64,000 nt of DNA from Bradyrhizobium sp. 164 (GCF_023073715.1 NZ_JADPKA010000077.1:47620-111619), one strand, 5' to 3'; counted from the stretch's first letter, positions 8,044-16,999 are shown. Notes: generated from the letters alone by a model not told the origin. Program-made: numbers and translations.

Positions 8044-9462
8044 TTGTCTCAAGAGCTGATTCGCGAAACCGCGTGCACCGTCGTCGACAAATTGCGGTCC
8101 GGCGACATCTCCCCGCTCGAGCTGCTGGATGTGCTGGAGAAGCGCATCAGTGAAGTCGACAGCAAGGTCAACGCGCTGCCGACGCTGTGCTTCGATCGCG
8201 CCCGGGATCACGCCAAGGCGCTGATGCAGAAGCCGGCCGGCGCACGCGGGCTGCTCGCGGGCCTGCCGGTGCCGATCAAGGATCTGACCGACGTTGCGGG
8301 CGTGCTGAACACCCAGGGCTCGCCGATCTTCAAGGACAACATCCCGGCGAAATCCGACCTCATGGTCGAGAACCTCGAGGCCAACGGCGCGGTCGTCTAC
8401 GCCAAATCCAACACACCGGAATTCGGCGCCGGCGCCAACACCTTCAACGAGGTATTCGGCGCGACCCTCAATCCCTGGGATACTTCGAAATCTGCGGCCG
8501 GGTCCTCCGGCGGCGCAGCAGTTGCGCTCGCCACCGGCATGGCCTGGCTCGCGCAGGGCTCAGACATGGGCGGCAGCCTGCGCAGCCCGGCGAGCTTCTG
8601 CGGCATCGTCGGCATGCGGCCGAGCATCGGCCGTGTCGCGCATACGCCGAAGGCAGGCATCGACCGCAATCTGGGCGTGCAGGGTCCGATGGCGCGCAAC
8701 GTCGAGGATCTCGCGCTGCTGCTGGATGCCATGAGCGGCGACTATGCCGCCGATCCGCTGTCGCTGCCGGCGCCTTTGACTTCGTTTCTCTCGGCGGCGC
8801 AGTCCGGCAAGAAGCCGAAGCGCATCGCCTATTCGCCCGATCTCGGCATCACGCCGGTCGATCCCGAGGTCAAGGCGACCACGCGCAAGGCAGCTGAACG
8901 TTTCGCCGAGGCCGGCGTCATCGTCGAGGAGGCGCATCCGGACTGGCGCGAGGCGCATGAATGCTTCCACGTGCTGCGCGCTTTCGATTTCGCGATCAGC
9001 AAGGCGCAACTTCTCCGGACCAAGCGTGACCTGCTCAAGCCCGAGGTGATCTGGAACATCGAGGAAGGCCTCAAGCTCACCGTCGAGCAGCTTGAGCGCG
9101 CCGAGGCCCAGCGCGTCGGCATGACCGCGCGCGCCGTCGAGTTCTTCAAGACCTACGACCTCCTGCTGGTGCCGACGACGATCGTGCCGCCCTTCCCCGT
9201 CGAGCATCGCTATGTCGCCGAATGCGCCGGCAAGACGTTCGAGAACTATGTCGAATGGCTCGGCATCGTCTACGCTATCACGCTCGCCTGCTGCCCGTCG
9301 CTGTCGCTGCCCTGCGGCTTTACCGCGTCCGGCCTGCCTGTCGGCGTGCAGGTGGTCGGCGCACCGCGCGCAGATGCGCAGGTGATTGCAGGCGCGAAGG
9401 TGCTGGAGGATATATTGGGCCTGCGCGGCACGACCCCGATCGATCCGAAGGTGAAGAATTAA
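8044..9462 (+). CDS. Amidase (amidase-signature family)
   Basis: This 472-residue enzyme has the Ser-cisSer-Lys triad of the amidase-signature family. K79 is in LPVPIKDLTDVAG, the cis-Ser S154 in AAGSSGGAAV, and the nucleophile S178 in GSDMGGSLRSP; the 24-residue Ser-Ser spacing is the family norm. It hydrolyses a carboxamide to acid and ammonia. The start is a TTG with a good AGGAG eight bases upstream, and no alternative ATG exists near the N-terminus. It stands between the SDR and Aap permease genes, which suits an amide or amino-acid derivative as substrate. Confidence 0.88.
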   Translation: MSQELIRETACTVVDKLRSGDISPLELLDVLEKRISEVDSKVNALPTLCFDRARDHAKALMQKPAGARGLLAGLPVPIKDLTDVAGVLNTQGSPIFKDNIPAKSDLMVENLEANGAVVYAKSNTPEFGAGANTFNEVFGATLNPWDTSKSAAGSSGGAAVALATGMAWLAQGSDMGGSLRSPASFCGIVGMRPSIGRVAHTPKAGIDRNLGVQGPMARNVEDLALLLDAMSGDYAADPLSLPAPLTSFLSAAQSGKKPKRIAYSPDLGITPVDPEVKATTRKAAERFAEAGVIVEEAHPDWREAHECFHVLRAFDFAISKAQLLRTKRDLLKPEVIWNIEEGLKLTVEQLERAEAQRVGMTARAVEFFKTYDLLLVPTTIVPPFPVEHRYVAECAGKTFENYVEWLGIVYAITLACCPSLSLPCGFTASGLPVGVQVVGAPRADAQVIAGAKVLEDILGLRGTTPIDPKVKN

Positions 9463-9531
9463 TCTCGCTCTGGTGCCCGGACGCAGCGCAGCGCTCTTTC
9501 AGCGATGCGCTGCATCGCCGCGGCCCGAGCG

Positions 9532-10638
9532 TCACCGCGCGCCTGATGCCTCCAGACTCCGGCTGTAGCGCGACATCGCAAAGCAAAAGACAAAATAGAT
9601 TGCGGCGACGAAGATATAGACCTCGACGGAAAACTGCTGCCAAGCGGGATCGATGATCGCGGTCTTCGCCGTCGTCAGCAGGTCGAAGATGCCGATGATC
9701 AGCACGAGACTGGTATCCTTGAAGAAGGCGATGAAGGTGTTGACCAGTGGCGGGATGACGTGGCGGATCGCCTGCGGCAAGATGATCAGCCGGTGCTTGC
9801 GCCAGTAGGACAGTCCCAGCGCGTCGGCAGCCTCATACTGCCCGCGCGGTACGGCCTGGAGACCACCGCGGATGACTTCGGCAAGGTAGGCGCCCGCGAA
9901 CAGTATGATCGCGATCTGTGCGCGCAACAGCTTGTCGATGTTGAACCCACTCGGCATGAACAGCGGAAACATCACGCTCGCCATGAACAAGAGGCTCACC
10001 AGCGGCACGCCGCGGATCAGCTCGACATAGAGCACGCTGAGCGAGCGGATTGCCGGAAGCTTCGAACGACGGCCGAGCGCGACGAGGATGCCGAGCGGAA
10101 AGCCGAACGCGAGTCCAAACGTCGCCAGGATCAGCGTGACCGGCAATCCGCCCCAGCGGTCCTGCGAGACGAACGAGAGCCCGAGCACCCCGCCCCACAT
10201 CAGCACGCTGATCAGCGCGAGTGCACCGATCCAGATGAAAACGAGTTCGCGCCGCCACAGTGCGCGGCGGGTCGAGAGATAGAACAGCGGAATGAACAGC
10301 ACGACCGACAACGCCGGTCGCCACTGTTCGTCGAATGGATAGGTGCCGAACAGGATGAAGCGGTACTTTTCGGGGATGACAGCCCAGCAGGCGCCGATGC
10401 CGCGCACCGCGCGGCAAGCGCTGGAATCATTCGCCGGCGTAAGCCAGACAGCGCTGGCGATGCCCCATTGCACGAAGCTGATCACGCCCTTCGCGAGCAC
10501 CGCCAGCAGCACGATCGTGAGGATGCCGTTCGGAATCGACGAGAACAAGTTGCTGCGCAGCCAGCGCAGCATCGGATTACCAACTTGCGGGCGGCGAGCG
10601 GCACGCGGCACGTCCGGCATATCGCTGATCGCCGTCAT
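9532..10638 (-). CDS. aapM: General L-amino acid ABC transporter permease, AapM-like
   Basis: The 368-residue inner-membrane protein has the long AapM layout: an N-terminal membrane segment, a large insert (residues about 60-110), several further segments and the EAA loop (EAADALGLSYWRKHRLIILPQAIRHVIPP). It pairs with the preceding AapQ-like gene (2-base gap) to form the channel of a polar amino-acid importer. The ATPase AapP is not in this window. A binding protein of the same class is encoded nearby at 14155. Confidence 0.88.
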   Translation of the reverse strand: MTAISDMPDVPRAARRPQVGNPMLRWLRSNLFSSIPNGILTIVLLAVLAKGVISFVQWGIASAVWLTPANDSSACRAVRGIGACWAVIPEKYRFILFGTYPFDEQWRPALSVVLFIPLFYLSTRRALWRRELVFIWIGALALISVLMWGGVLGLSFVSQDRWGGLPVTLILATFGLAFGFPLGILVALGRRSKLPAIRSLSVLYVELIRGVPLVSLLFMASVMFPLFMPSGFNIDKLLRAQIAIILFAGAYLAEVIRGGLQAVPRGQYEAADALGLSYWRKHRLIILPQAIRHVIPPLVNTFIAFFKDTSLVLIIGIFDLLTTAKTAIIDPAWQQFSVEVYIFVAAIYFVFCFAMSRYSRSLEASGAR

Positions 10639-10640
10639 CC

Positions 10641-11828
10641 TCAGCGCTCTACCAGCGCGATGCGCGCATTATACCAGTTCATGAAAAAGCTGATCCCGAG
10701 ACTGATGGTCAAGAACACCGCCATGATCAGCGCGATCGCCTCGATCGCCTGCCCGGTCTGGTTCAGCGTGGTGTTGGCGATCGAGACCACGTCCTGGTAG
10801 CCGATCGCGACAGCGAGCGATGAGTTCTTTGTCAAATTGAGATACTGACTCGTCATCGGCGGAACGATCACGCGCAATGCCTGTGGCAGGATGATCTGCC
10901 GCAGCATGAAGCTGCGGCGCAGGCCAAGCGCGTTGGCGGCGTCCCACTGTCCCCGCGGCACCGACTGGATGCCGCTGCGCACGATCTCGGCGACGAAGGC
11001 CGAGGTGTAGGTGACGAGTGCGAGCAACAGCGCGAAATATTCCGGCGCCAGCGTCAGCCCGCCAACAAAGTTGAAGCCGCGCAGCTCGGGCCATTCGATG
11101 CTCCAGGATGCACCGAGCAGCACGGACGCCAGCGCCGGCAACGCAATCACCAGCGCAACCGCAAAGGGCCACGCCGACCGCGGCTTGCCATCGCGCATCT
11201 GCTGCGCGACCAGCGATCGCCGGACGATATAGAACACCGCGCAACCCAGCACGGCGGTGCCGAGGACCGCGAGCTGCGCCGGCCCGAACGGGATCGCCGG
11301 CAGGATCAGGCCGCGATTGGACAGGAACACACCCTCGACTGGTCGCCACGCGGCGCGTGCGGCCGGCAGCGCCTGCATCAACACGTACCAGAACAGGAGC
11401 TGAAGCAGCAGCGGGATATCGCGGAGCGTCTCGACATAGACCGCAGCGAGCCGTGACAGCAGCCAGTTCGCCGACAATCGCGAAATGCCGATCAGCGTGC
11501 CCAAAATCGTCGCGAGCACGATTCCGATCACGGCAACGCGCAAGGTGTTGGTGACGCCGACGATGAACGCCCAGAGATAAGTGTCTCTCGGATTATAGGC
11601 GAGCAGACTGTCGGCGATCGGCATCCCGGCCTCGCGACCGAGGAAGGCGAAGCCAGTCGTGATGCGCCGAGCCGAGAGGTTCGTGACGGTGTTGGACCAA
11701 AGGAAAGCGACGACCGCTACCGCGATGCCGACGACCAGCACCTGCCAGAACAGGCCCTTCAGCTCGCGGCGCCCAAAGGCGCCGATGAAACGACGGCGTG
11801 GCGGCGGTCTCGGCACGTCTGATGTCAC
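10641..11828 (-). CDS. aapQ: General L-amino acid ABC transporter permease, AapQ-like
   Basis: The 395-residue permease shows the AapQ features: an N-terminal segment (LFWQVLVVGIAVAVVAFLWSN), a FLGREAGMPIADSLLAYNP periplasmic loop, and the cytoplasmic EAA loop WDAANALGLRRSFMLRQIILPQALRVIVPPMTS. It begins at a GTG with AGAAGG upstream. It is divergent from an RpiR regulator, whose likely binding site lies in the shared 88-base gap. It is translated just before aapM. Confidence 0.87.
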   Translation of the reverse strand: MTSDVPRPPPRRRFIGAFGRRELKGLFWQVLVVGIAVAVVAFLWSNTVTNLSARRITTGFAFLGREAGMPIADSLLAYNPRDTYLWAFIVGVTNTLRVAVIGIVLATILGTLIGISRLSANWLLSRLAAVYVETLRDIPLLLQLLFWYVLMQALPAARAAWRPVEGVFLSNRGLILPAIPFGPAQLAVLGTAVLGCAVFYIVRRSLVAQQMRDGKPRSAWPFAVALVIALPALASVLLGASWSIEWPELRGFNFVGGLTLAPEYFALLLALVTYTSAFVAEIVRSGIQSVPRGQWDAANALGLRRSFMLRQIILPQALRVIVPPMTSQYLNLTKNSSLAVAIGYQDVVSIANTTLNQTGQAIEAIALIMAVFLTISLGISFFMNWYNARIALVER

Positions 11829-11879
11829 GGCACAAAAACCTTCTCAAAAAGGCAGCGATTTCCGGCAGCGCACGTCAAC

Positions 11880-11908
11880 TGTTGCACCAAACTTCAATCC
11901 ATGCAACA
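11880..11908. promoter_or_regulatory. Inverted repeat TGTTGCA-N15-TGCAACA between aapQ and rpiR-like gene
   Basis: Perfect 7-bp arms at 11880-11886 and 11902-11908 lie in the divergent gap, just before the RpiR-like ATG at 11917. The position suggests the RpiR-type protein binds here to control itself and aapQM. Confidence 0.5.
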
Positions 11909-11916
11909 AATGTTTC

Positions 11917-12789
11917 ATGGTCGAGCCCGCGAAATCCTCGCCGTTGAGCGAGCTGCGTATTGCATTGCCATCGCTCCCGATGCGCTTGCAGGAAGTCGGA
12001 CGCTTCGTCGCCGCCAACGATTACGACGCCACCACCCGTTCCATGCGCGATCTCGCGGCGGAAGCCGGCGCCGATCCTGCTGCGTTCACGCGACTTGCGA
12101 AGGCGATCGGCTATTCCGGCTGGGAGGAATTGCGCGCGGCGCTGACCGAGGCGCGGCGGCCATCGCAGACCGCGCCCTTCTCCGGCCGCGCAAAGGGCCG
12201 TCGGCACGGGCCGAACGCCGATGTCGCGCTCGTCATCGACAAGCTCCAGGCGGAGGCCGCGGGTCTTCGACGGATCCCGGCGCAGCCGATCGCGGAAGCT
12301 GCCCGCGCGCTGCACGACGCCAAGCGGATTTGGATCGCCGGCTATCGAAGCTGCCGCAGCGTCGCGGAATTGCTGAACTACGAGCTGCGACTGTTTCGAC
12401 CCGAACAGGTCCAACTCGTCGGCGCTTCCGGGCCCGACGACCTCGATCTCGGCGCGTTCCGGCCCGGGGAAGCGGTCATCGTCGTCGGCTTCCTGCCCTA
12501 CACGCATGCAAGCGTCCGCGTCGCACAGGCGGTCTATCGTACCGGCGCGACACTGGTCGCCATCGCGGATAGTCTCTCGGCACCGATGGCAGAGGGCGCC
12601 GACCACGTGCTGCTGTTCGAGGCGGCCTCCTCCCCCGGCTTCTTTCCGAGCCTCACTGGCGCGATTGCGATCGCGCAGTCGCTCGCGGCGGTCACGTTCT
12701 CGCTCGGCGGGGTTGCCGCGAAGAAGCGTCTGGAAAGTACCGAGGCGCGACTCGCTGCGGCCTCCACTTACGTCCCAGAGAAAGGTTGA
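11917..12789 (+). CDS. RpiR-family (MurR/RpiR) transcriptional regulator with SIS domain
   Basis: The 290-residue protein has an N-terminal HTH_6 domain (residues about 10-85; LPMRLQEVGRFVAANDYDATTRSMRDLAAEAG and FTRLAKAIGYSGWEELRAAL) followed by a SIS sugar-isomerase fold (about 125-270; IWIAGYRSCRSVAELLNYELRLF and VGFLPYTHASVRVAQ). The ATG at 11917 gives the family N-terminus. It is divergent from aapQM and 3 bases ahead of the aminotransferase. RpiR members usually sense phosphorylated sugars, but those placed with amino-acid transport genes may sense another ligand. Confidence 0.88.
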   Translation: MVEPAKSSPLSELRIALPSLPMRLQEVGRFVAANDYDATTRSMRDLAAEAGADPAAFTRLAKAIGYSGWEELRAALTEARRPSQTAPFSGRAKGRRHGPNADVALVIDKLQAEAAGLRRIPAQPIAEAARALHDAKRIWIAGYRSCRSVAELLNYELRLFRPEQVQLVGASGPDDLDLGAFRPGEAVIVVGFLPYTHASVRVAQAVYRTGATLVAIADSLSAPMAEGADHVLLFEAASSPGFFPSLTGAIAIAQSLAAVTFSLGGVAAKKRLESTEARLAAASTYVPEKG

Positions 12790-12792
12790 CCC

Positions 12793-14142
12793 ATGGCCGC
12801 CCGCACCAGCCGTGTGTTGCATCGCTCATTGCGCGAAACGCCGCCCAAGGCGATCGGCGGCGAAGGCGTCTATCTCTTCGCCGAGGATGGCCGGCGCATC
12901 ATCGATGCCTCCGGCGGCGCGGCGGTCTCCTGCCTCGGGCACCAGCACCCGCGCGTGATCGCGGCGATGGCGAAGCAGGCCGCGACGCTTGCCTATGCTC
13001 ATACGGCGTTCTTCTCCTCCGAGCCGGCCGAGGCGCTGGCCGACGCGCTGGTTGGGCACGAGCCCGGCGGTCTCGCCTACGCTTATTTCGTCAGCGGCGG
13101 ATCGGAAGCGATCGAGGCCAGCATCAAGCTCGCGCGGCAATATTTCATCGAGCGCGGCGAGCCGCAGCGGCAGCACTTCATCGCGCGGCGGCAGAGTTAT
13201 CACGGCAACACGCTCGGCGCGCTGGCCGCCGGCGGCAATGCCTGGCGACGCGCGCCCTACGCGCCGCTGCTCTCGGCTGCGTTCAGCCACGTCATGCCGG
13301 CCTTCGCCTATCACGAGAAGCGCGAGGGCGAGGCGGACGCGCAGTTCGTCGCGCGCCTTGCCGCCGAGCTCGAGGCCGAGTTTCAGCGGCTGGGGCCCGA
13401 CACGGTCGCGGCGTTTCTCGCCGAGCCCGTGGTCGGCGCCACCGCCGGCGCCGTGACCGCGCCGGACGGCTACTTCAAGGCCATGCGCGAGATCTGCGAC
13501 CGGCACGGCGCGCTGCTGATCCTCGACGAGGTCATGTGCGGCATGGGCCGCACCGGCACCACGCACGCTTGGGAGCAGGAAGGTGTCGCGCCCGATATCC
13601 AGGCGATCGCCAAGGGGCTCGGCGGTGGCTACCAGCCGATCGGCGCGATGCTCGCGAGCGGCAAGATCATCGACACGATCCGCGCCGGCTCAGGCGCGTT
13701 CCAGCACGGTCACACTTATCTGGCGCATCCCCTCGCCTGCGCGGCGGCGCTCGCGGTGCAAAACGTGATCCGCGAGGACGGCCTGCTCGATCGGGTCAGG
13801 GAGCGCGGACGACAACTCGAGCAGCGGCTGACCGAACGCTTCGGCAATCACCGCCATGTCGGCGACATCAGGGGCCGCGGCCTGTTCTGGGCCATCGAGC
13901 TCGTCGCCGATCGCGCCAGCCGCACCTCGTTCGATCCGGCGCTCAAGCTGCACCAGAAAATCAAGGCGGAGGCGCTCGCCAACGGGCTCGGCTGCTATCC
14001 CGGCGGCGGCACCGTGGACGGCGCGCGCGGCGACCACGTGCTGCTGGCGCCGCCCTATATCGCTTCCGCAGATGAGATCGACCTGATCGTCGACAGGCTT
14101 GGCACGGCCGTCGACAACGTATTGCGTAATGTCAATCACTGA
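12793..14142 (+). CDS. Class III (PLP-dependent) aminotransferase
   Basis: The 449-residue enzyme has the class III pattern: GGAAVSCLGHQHP near the N-terminus, SGGSEAIEASIKLARQY, SYHGNTLGAL, the LLILDEVMCGMGRTG segment with cofactor Asp245, and the PLP lysine K274 in AIAKGLGGGY. It would move an amino group from an omega- or alpha-amino compound to a keto acid. It lies 3 bases after the RpiR regulator and 12 bases before the AapJ-like binding protein, so the imported compound is probably its amino donor. The substrate cannot be named. Confidence 0.88.
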   Translation: MAARTSRVLHRSLRETPPKAIGGEGVYLFAEDGRRIIDASGGAAVSCLGHQHPRVIAAMAKQAATLAYAHTAFFSSEPAEALADALVGHEPGGLAYAYFVSGGSEAIEASIKLARQYFIERGEPQRQHFIARRQSYHGNTLGALAAGGNAWRRAPYAPLLSAAFSHVMPAFAYHEKREGEADAQFVARLAAELEAEFQRLGPDTVAAFLAEPVVGATAGAVTAPDGYFKAMREICDRHGALLILDEVMCGMGRTGTTHAWEQEGVAPDIQAIAKGLGGGYQPIGAMLASGKIIDTIRAGSGAFQHGHTYLAHPLACAAALAVQNVIREDGLLDRVRERGRQLEQRLTERFGNHRHVGDIRGRGLFWAIELVADRASRTSFDPALKLHQKIKAEALANGLGCYPGGGTVDGARGDHVLLAPPYIASADEIDLIVDRLGTAVDNVLRNVNH

Positions 14143-14154
14143 GGGGAGAGTAGC

Positions 14155-15168
14155 ATGATTAGGAAAGTGGTTATCGCAGCGGGCGTGCTCGCAGCATCGA
14201 CTGTTGTCGCTTCGGCCGCGACGCTCGACACGGTGAAGAGCCGCGGCACGTTGGTGTGCGGCGTCAGCGCCGGTTTTGCCGGCTTCTCCGCGCCGGATTC
14301 GCAAGGCAACTACAAGGGTCTCGACGTCGACTATTGCCGCGCCCTTGCGGCCGGCGTGCTCGGTGATCCCAACAAGGTGCGTTACGTCTCGCTGACTGCG
14401 CAGAATCGCTTCACCGCGCTGCAATCGGGCGAGATCGACGTACTCTACCGCAACTCGACCCAGACCTACTTGCGCGGCGTCACGCTGGGCCTGCGGCAGG
14501 GTCCGATCAACTTCTACGACGGCCAGGGCTTCGTCGTGAAGAAGGACCTCGGCGTGAAGGAGCTCAAGGACCTCAAGGGCGCCACCGTCTGCGTGGCTCA
14601 AGGCACCACGCATGAGGTCACGCTGGGCGATTACGGCCGCGCCAACGGCATCGACTGGAAGCCGCTGGTGTTCGACCGCATCGACACCATGTACCAGACC
14701 TTTTTCGGCGGCCGTTGCGATGCCATGACCCAGGACGCCTCCGCGCTCGCAGGTGCAGTGACCACCGCGGCGCCGAACCCGGCCGACTATGTCGTGCTGC
14801 CGCAGACCATCAGCAAGGAGCCGCTCGGCCCCTTCACCCGCAACGGCGACGAGGTCTGGAGCGACATCATCACCTGGCTGCATTACGGCCTGATCGAGGC
14901 AGAAGAGCTCGGCGTCACGCAAGCCAATGTCGAGGAAATGGCGAAATCGCAGACGCCTGCAATCCAGCGGCTCCTTGGTGCCTCCGGCGACCTCGGCTCG
15001 CGGCTTGGGCTCGACAACAAATGGCTGGTCACGGCGATCAAGACCACCGGCAATTATGGCGAGATCTACGAGCGCAATGTCGGCAAGGCCAGCCCGCTCA
15101 AGCTCGATCGTGGCCTCAATGGGCTCTGGAGTAAAGGCGGCTTGATGTACGCCATTCCGTTCAAGTAA
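14155..15168 (+). CDS. aapJ: Amino-acid ABC transporter substrate-binding protein, AapJ-like
   Basis: The 337-residue protein has a Sec signal peptide (residues 1-21, ending ASAA) and a family 3 solute-binding fold starting LDTVKSRGTLVCGVSAGFAGFSAPDSQG. RNSTQTYLRG, FYDGQGFVVKKDLG and YVVLPQTISKEPLGPFTRNGD are typical of AapJ/BztA proteins. It delivers amino acids to the AapQM permeases encoded divergently at 9532-11828. It is 12 bases downstream of the aminotransferase, in one likely operon with it and the RpiR gene. Confidence 0.88.
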   Translation: MIRKVVIAAGVLAASTVVASAATLDTVKSRGTLVCGVSAGFAGFSAPDSQGNYKGLDVDYCRALAAGVLGDPNKVRYVSLTAQNRFTALQSGEIDVLYRNSTQTYLRGVTLGLRQGPINFYDGQGFVVKKDLGVKELKDLKGATVCVAQGTTHEVTLGDYGRANGIDWKPLVFDRIDTMYQTFFGGRCDAMTQDASALAGAVTTAAPNPADYVVLPQTISKEPLGPFTRNGDEVWSDIITWLHYGLIEAEELGVTQANVEEMAKSQTPAIQRLLGASGDLGSRLGLDNKWLVTAIKTTGNYGEIYERNVGKASPLKLDRGLNGLWSKGGLMYAIPFK

Positions 15169-15258
15169 GGAGTTCACCTCTCCCCGCTTGGTCGGATTAC
15201 GCAGCAATCCGGCTGAGGAAGGACTCTCCACCCTCCGACTGTCGCCATATGCGCTGAT

Positions 15259-15312
15259 AGAGCCCCTCACCCCAGCCCTCTCCCCCTAAAGAACGGGGAG
15301 AGGGAGAAGCAG
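15259..15312. repeat. Intergenic palindromic repeat, type B (short copy)
   Basis: CCCTCACCCCAGCCCTCTCC is followed by CCTAAAGAACGGGGAGAGGG, with complementary CTCTCCCC/GGGGAGAG arms. It resembles part of the repeat at 5736-5902. The rest of the 151-base gap after aapJ shows no gene. Confidence 0.6.
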
Positions 15313-15319
15313 CGAAGAT

Positions 15320-15958
15320 ATGCGGATCGCCCTCATCCACGCCCTTAAGCATTCCATCGCCCCGATCGAGACGGCGTTCGCGAAGGCTTGGCCCGAGGTA
15401 CGGCTGATGAACCTGCTCGACGACAGCCTGTCGGCCGATCTGGCGCGCGACGGCGTGCTCAGCGATACCATGACCGAGCGCTTCCTGGCACTGGGCGACT
15501 ACGCGGCGGCAACGGGGGCGAATGGGATTTTGTTCACCTGTTCGGCCTTCGGTCCCTGCATCGAAGCGGTCGCGCGCGCGCATGCACCGATGCCGGTGCT
15601 GAGGCCGAACGAGGCCATGATCGAACGTGCCGTGACCTTGGGTCAGCGCATCGGCCTGCTCTCGACTTTCCCGCCGACCCTGGCCTCGATGCCCGAGGAA
15701 TTTCCGGCCGCCGTCGAGGTCGTACCGAAACTCGCCGAAGGGGCGCTGGCGGCACTCGACCGCGGCGATCGCGCCACGCACGATCGGCTGATTGCAGACG
15801 CATCGCGCGACTTGCGCGATTGCGACGTCATTGCGCTCGCGCAGTTCAGCATCGCCGCGACGGCGCCGCTGGTCGCCGAGGCCACCGGCCGCCCTGTCGT
15901 AACTACACCGGAGAGCGCGGTCGACAAGCTGATGAGGCTGCTGAAAGCGGGAGCCTAA
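15320..15958 (+). CDS. Asp/Glu racemase superfamily protein with a single active-site cysteine
   Basis: The 212-residue protein has the fold signature of the aspartate/glutamate/hydantoin racemase superfamily. The first catalytic-loop cysteine is C74 (GILFTCSAFGPC). The second, normally in an I-x-L-A/G-C stretch, is replaced by Gln175 (IALAQFS). With only one cysteine it may act as a decarboxylase or isomerase rather than a two-base racemase, or on another substrate. It follows aapJ after a type B repeat and its stop overlaps the convergent TetR stop by 4 bases. Confidence 0.82.
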   Translation: MRIALIHALKHSIAPIETAFAKAWPEVRLMNLLDDSLSADLARDGVLSDTMTERFLALGDYAAATGANGILFTCSAFGPCIEAVARAHAPMPVLRPNEAMIERAVTLGQRIGLLSTFPPTLASMPEEFPAAVEVVPKLAEGALAALDRGDRATHDRLIADASRDLRDCDVIALAQFSIAATAPLVAEATGRPVVTTPESAVDKLMRLLKAGA

Positions 15959-16599
15959 GCGCCGTTCTTTTTTCGCCGGGCATCCTTGATCGCGACGGCC
16001 AGGGCGGCCTTGGTTTCGCTCACGAAGTCCTCGACCAATTCCTCACGCGTGGCATGCGCCGCCTCGCCGGTGAACAAGCCCTGCTCAGCAAGCATCACGA
16101 CGCCGTGCAGTGCCGCCCAGATCTTGAGCGCTTGCCGCTCGCGCAAGTAACCGACCGCCGGAGCCTCCAAGGCCTCGATCACGAGCGCAAAGGTTTCGCG
16201 CGTCGCCTCGTGCAGCTCGCTGCCCTTGGCGGCGCATGACACAGTGCGCGAGGCGAACATCAGGCGGTAGACACCGTTGCGACGGAGGCCGAAGTCGAGC
16301 GTGGCCAGCGCGAGCCGCGACAGCTTCGATTGCTTCGACGGGCTTGCCATCGCCTCGCGCAAAATTGCACTGAGCTGCCGGAACGCCTCCGCCGTCACCG
16401 CCGCGAGCAAGGCCTCGCGGTCGGCAAAATGCCGGTACGGCGCCGGCTGCGAGACGCCGAGCTGCTTGGCCAGCGCCTTGATGCTGATCGCCTCGGCGCC
16501 GCCGCGTTCCGCTTCGCGCAGAGCGGCCTTGATCAAGGCATCGCGAAGATCGCCATGGTGGTAGGTCTTCTCGGGCTTGCGGATGGGTTGTGAGCGCAT
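15955..16599 (-). CDS. TetR family transcriptional regulator
   Basis: The 214-residue protein has a TetR helix-turn-helix (residues about 15-60: HHGDLRDALIKAALREAER... AISIKALAKQLGVSQPAPYRHFADREALLAAV) and a C-terminal TetR_C-type domain. The ATG at 16599 is preferred to an in-frame TTG three codons earlier. It is divergent from the ferredoxin-P450 genes and so is their likely repressor; both promoters share a 135-base gap. Inducer unknown. Confidence 0.9.
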   Translation of the reverse strand: MRSQPIRKPEKTYHHGDLRDALIKAALREAERGGAEAISIKALAKQLGVSQPAPYRHFADREALLAAVTAEAFRQLSAILREAMASPSKQSKLSRLALATLDFGLRRNGVYRLMFASRTVSCAAKGSELHEATRETFALVIEALEAPAVGYLRERQALKIWAALHGVVMLAEQGLFTGEAAHATREELVEDFVSETKAALAVAIKDARRKKNGA

Positions 16600-16625
16600 A
16601 TCGAGCAAAGCCTATAAGTTTGCGC

Positions 16626-16657
16626 TTGACAGGGGAAGCCTGCCGCGAATGTAATAG
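16626..16657 (+). promoter_or_regulatory. Candidate promoter of the ferredoxin-P450 unit
   Basis: A consensus TTGACA occurs at 16626-16631. AT-rich hexamers follow at 18-20 bases (TGTAAT at 16650, TAATAG at 16652). It faces the ferredoxin and lies in the gap shared with the divergent TetR gene. TAAGTT (16615-16620) and AACTTA (16663-16668) flank it as weak inverted arms. Confidence 0.4.
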
Positions 16658-16734
16658 GATATAACTTAAGAAGAGCTCAGATGAGGAAACGCGCCGCCTT
16701 CGGGCCTCGCGCGCAAACGACCGAGGAAGCCGCG

Positions 16735-16944
16735 ATGACAGAGCGACTGAAGGTTCACGTCGATCCCGACAAGTGCCAGGGCCACGCCCGCTGCAAGGCG
16801 CTCGCGCCGGAGCTATTCGAGCTCGACGAATTCGGCAACGCCCATGAAACCGGCGACGGCACGGTCCCGGCGGGTCAGGAAGACAAAGCCTGGCTTGCCA
16901 AATCCAACTGCCCGGAAATCGCAATCGACGTGATCGAGGAGTAG
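16735..16944 (+). CDS. Small ferredoxin with C-x2-H-x2-C...CP cluster motif (P450 redox partner)
   Basis: This 69-residue ferredoxin has C14, H17, C20 and C59-P60. The second cysteine of the usual CxxCxxC pattern is histidine (CQGHARC), as known for ferredoxins paired with bacterial P450s in Rhodopseudomonas. It carries one Fe-S cluster and passes electrons to the P450 encoded 55 bases downstream. The ATG at 16735 is preferred to an in-frame ATG at 16681 because MTERLKVHVDP is the family N-terminus. No ferredoxin reductase is in the window. Confidence 0.85.
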   Translation: MTERLKVHVDPDKCQGHARCKALAPELFELDEFGNAHETGDGTVPAGQEDKAWLAKSNCPEIAIDVIEE

Positions 16945-16999
16945 CGCGCTCTCCGCCCGCTCGCCTGTCTTCAGCGACCACGAACCCGAGGGATTAGAG

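Noticed and set aside
16611..16668. TAAGTT/AACTTA as a TetR operator
   Set aside because: Six-base arms over 40 bases apart are too weak to call as an operator; mentioned only with the promoter.
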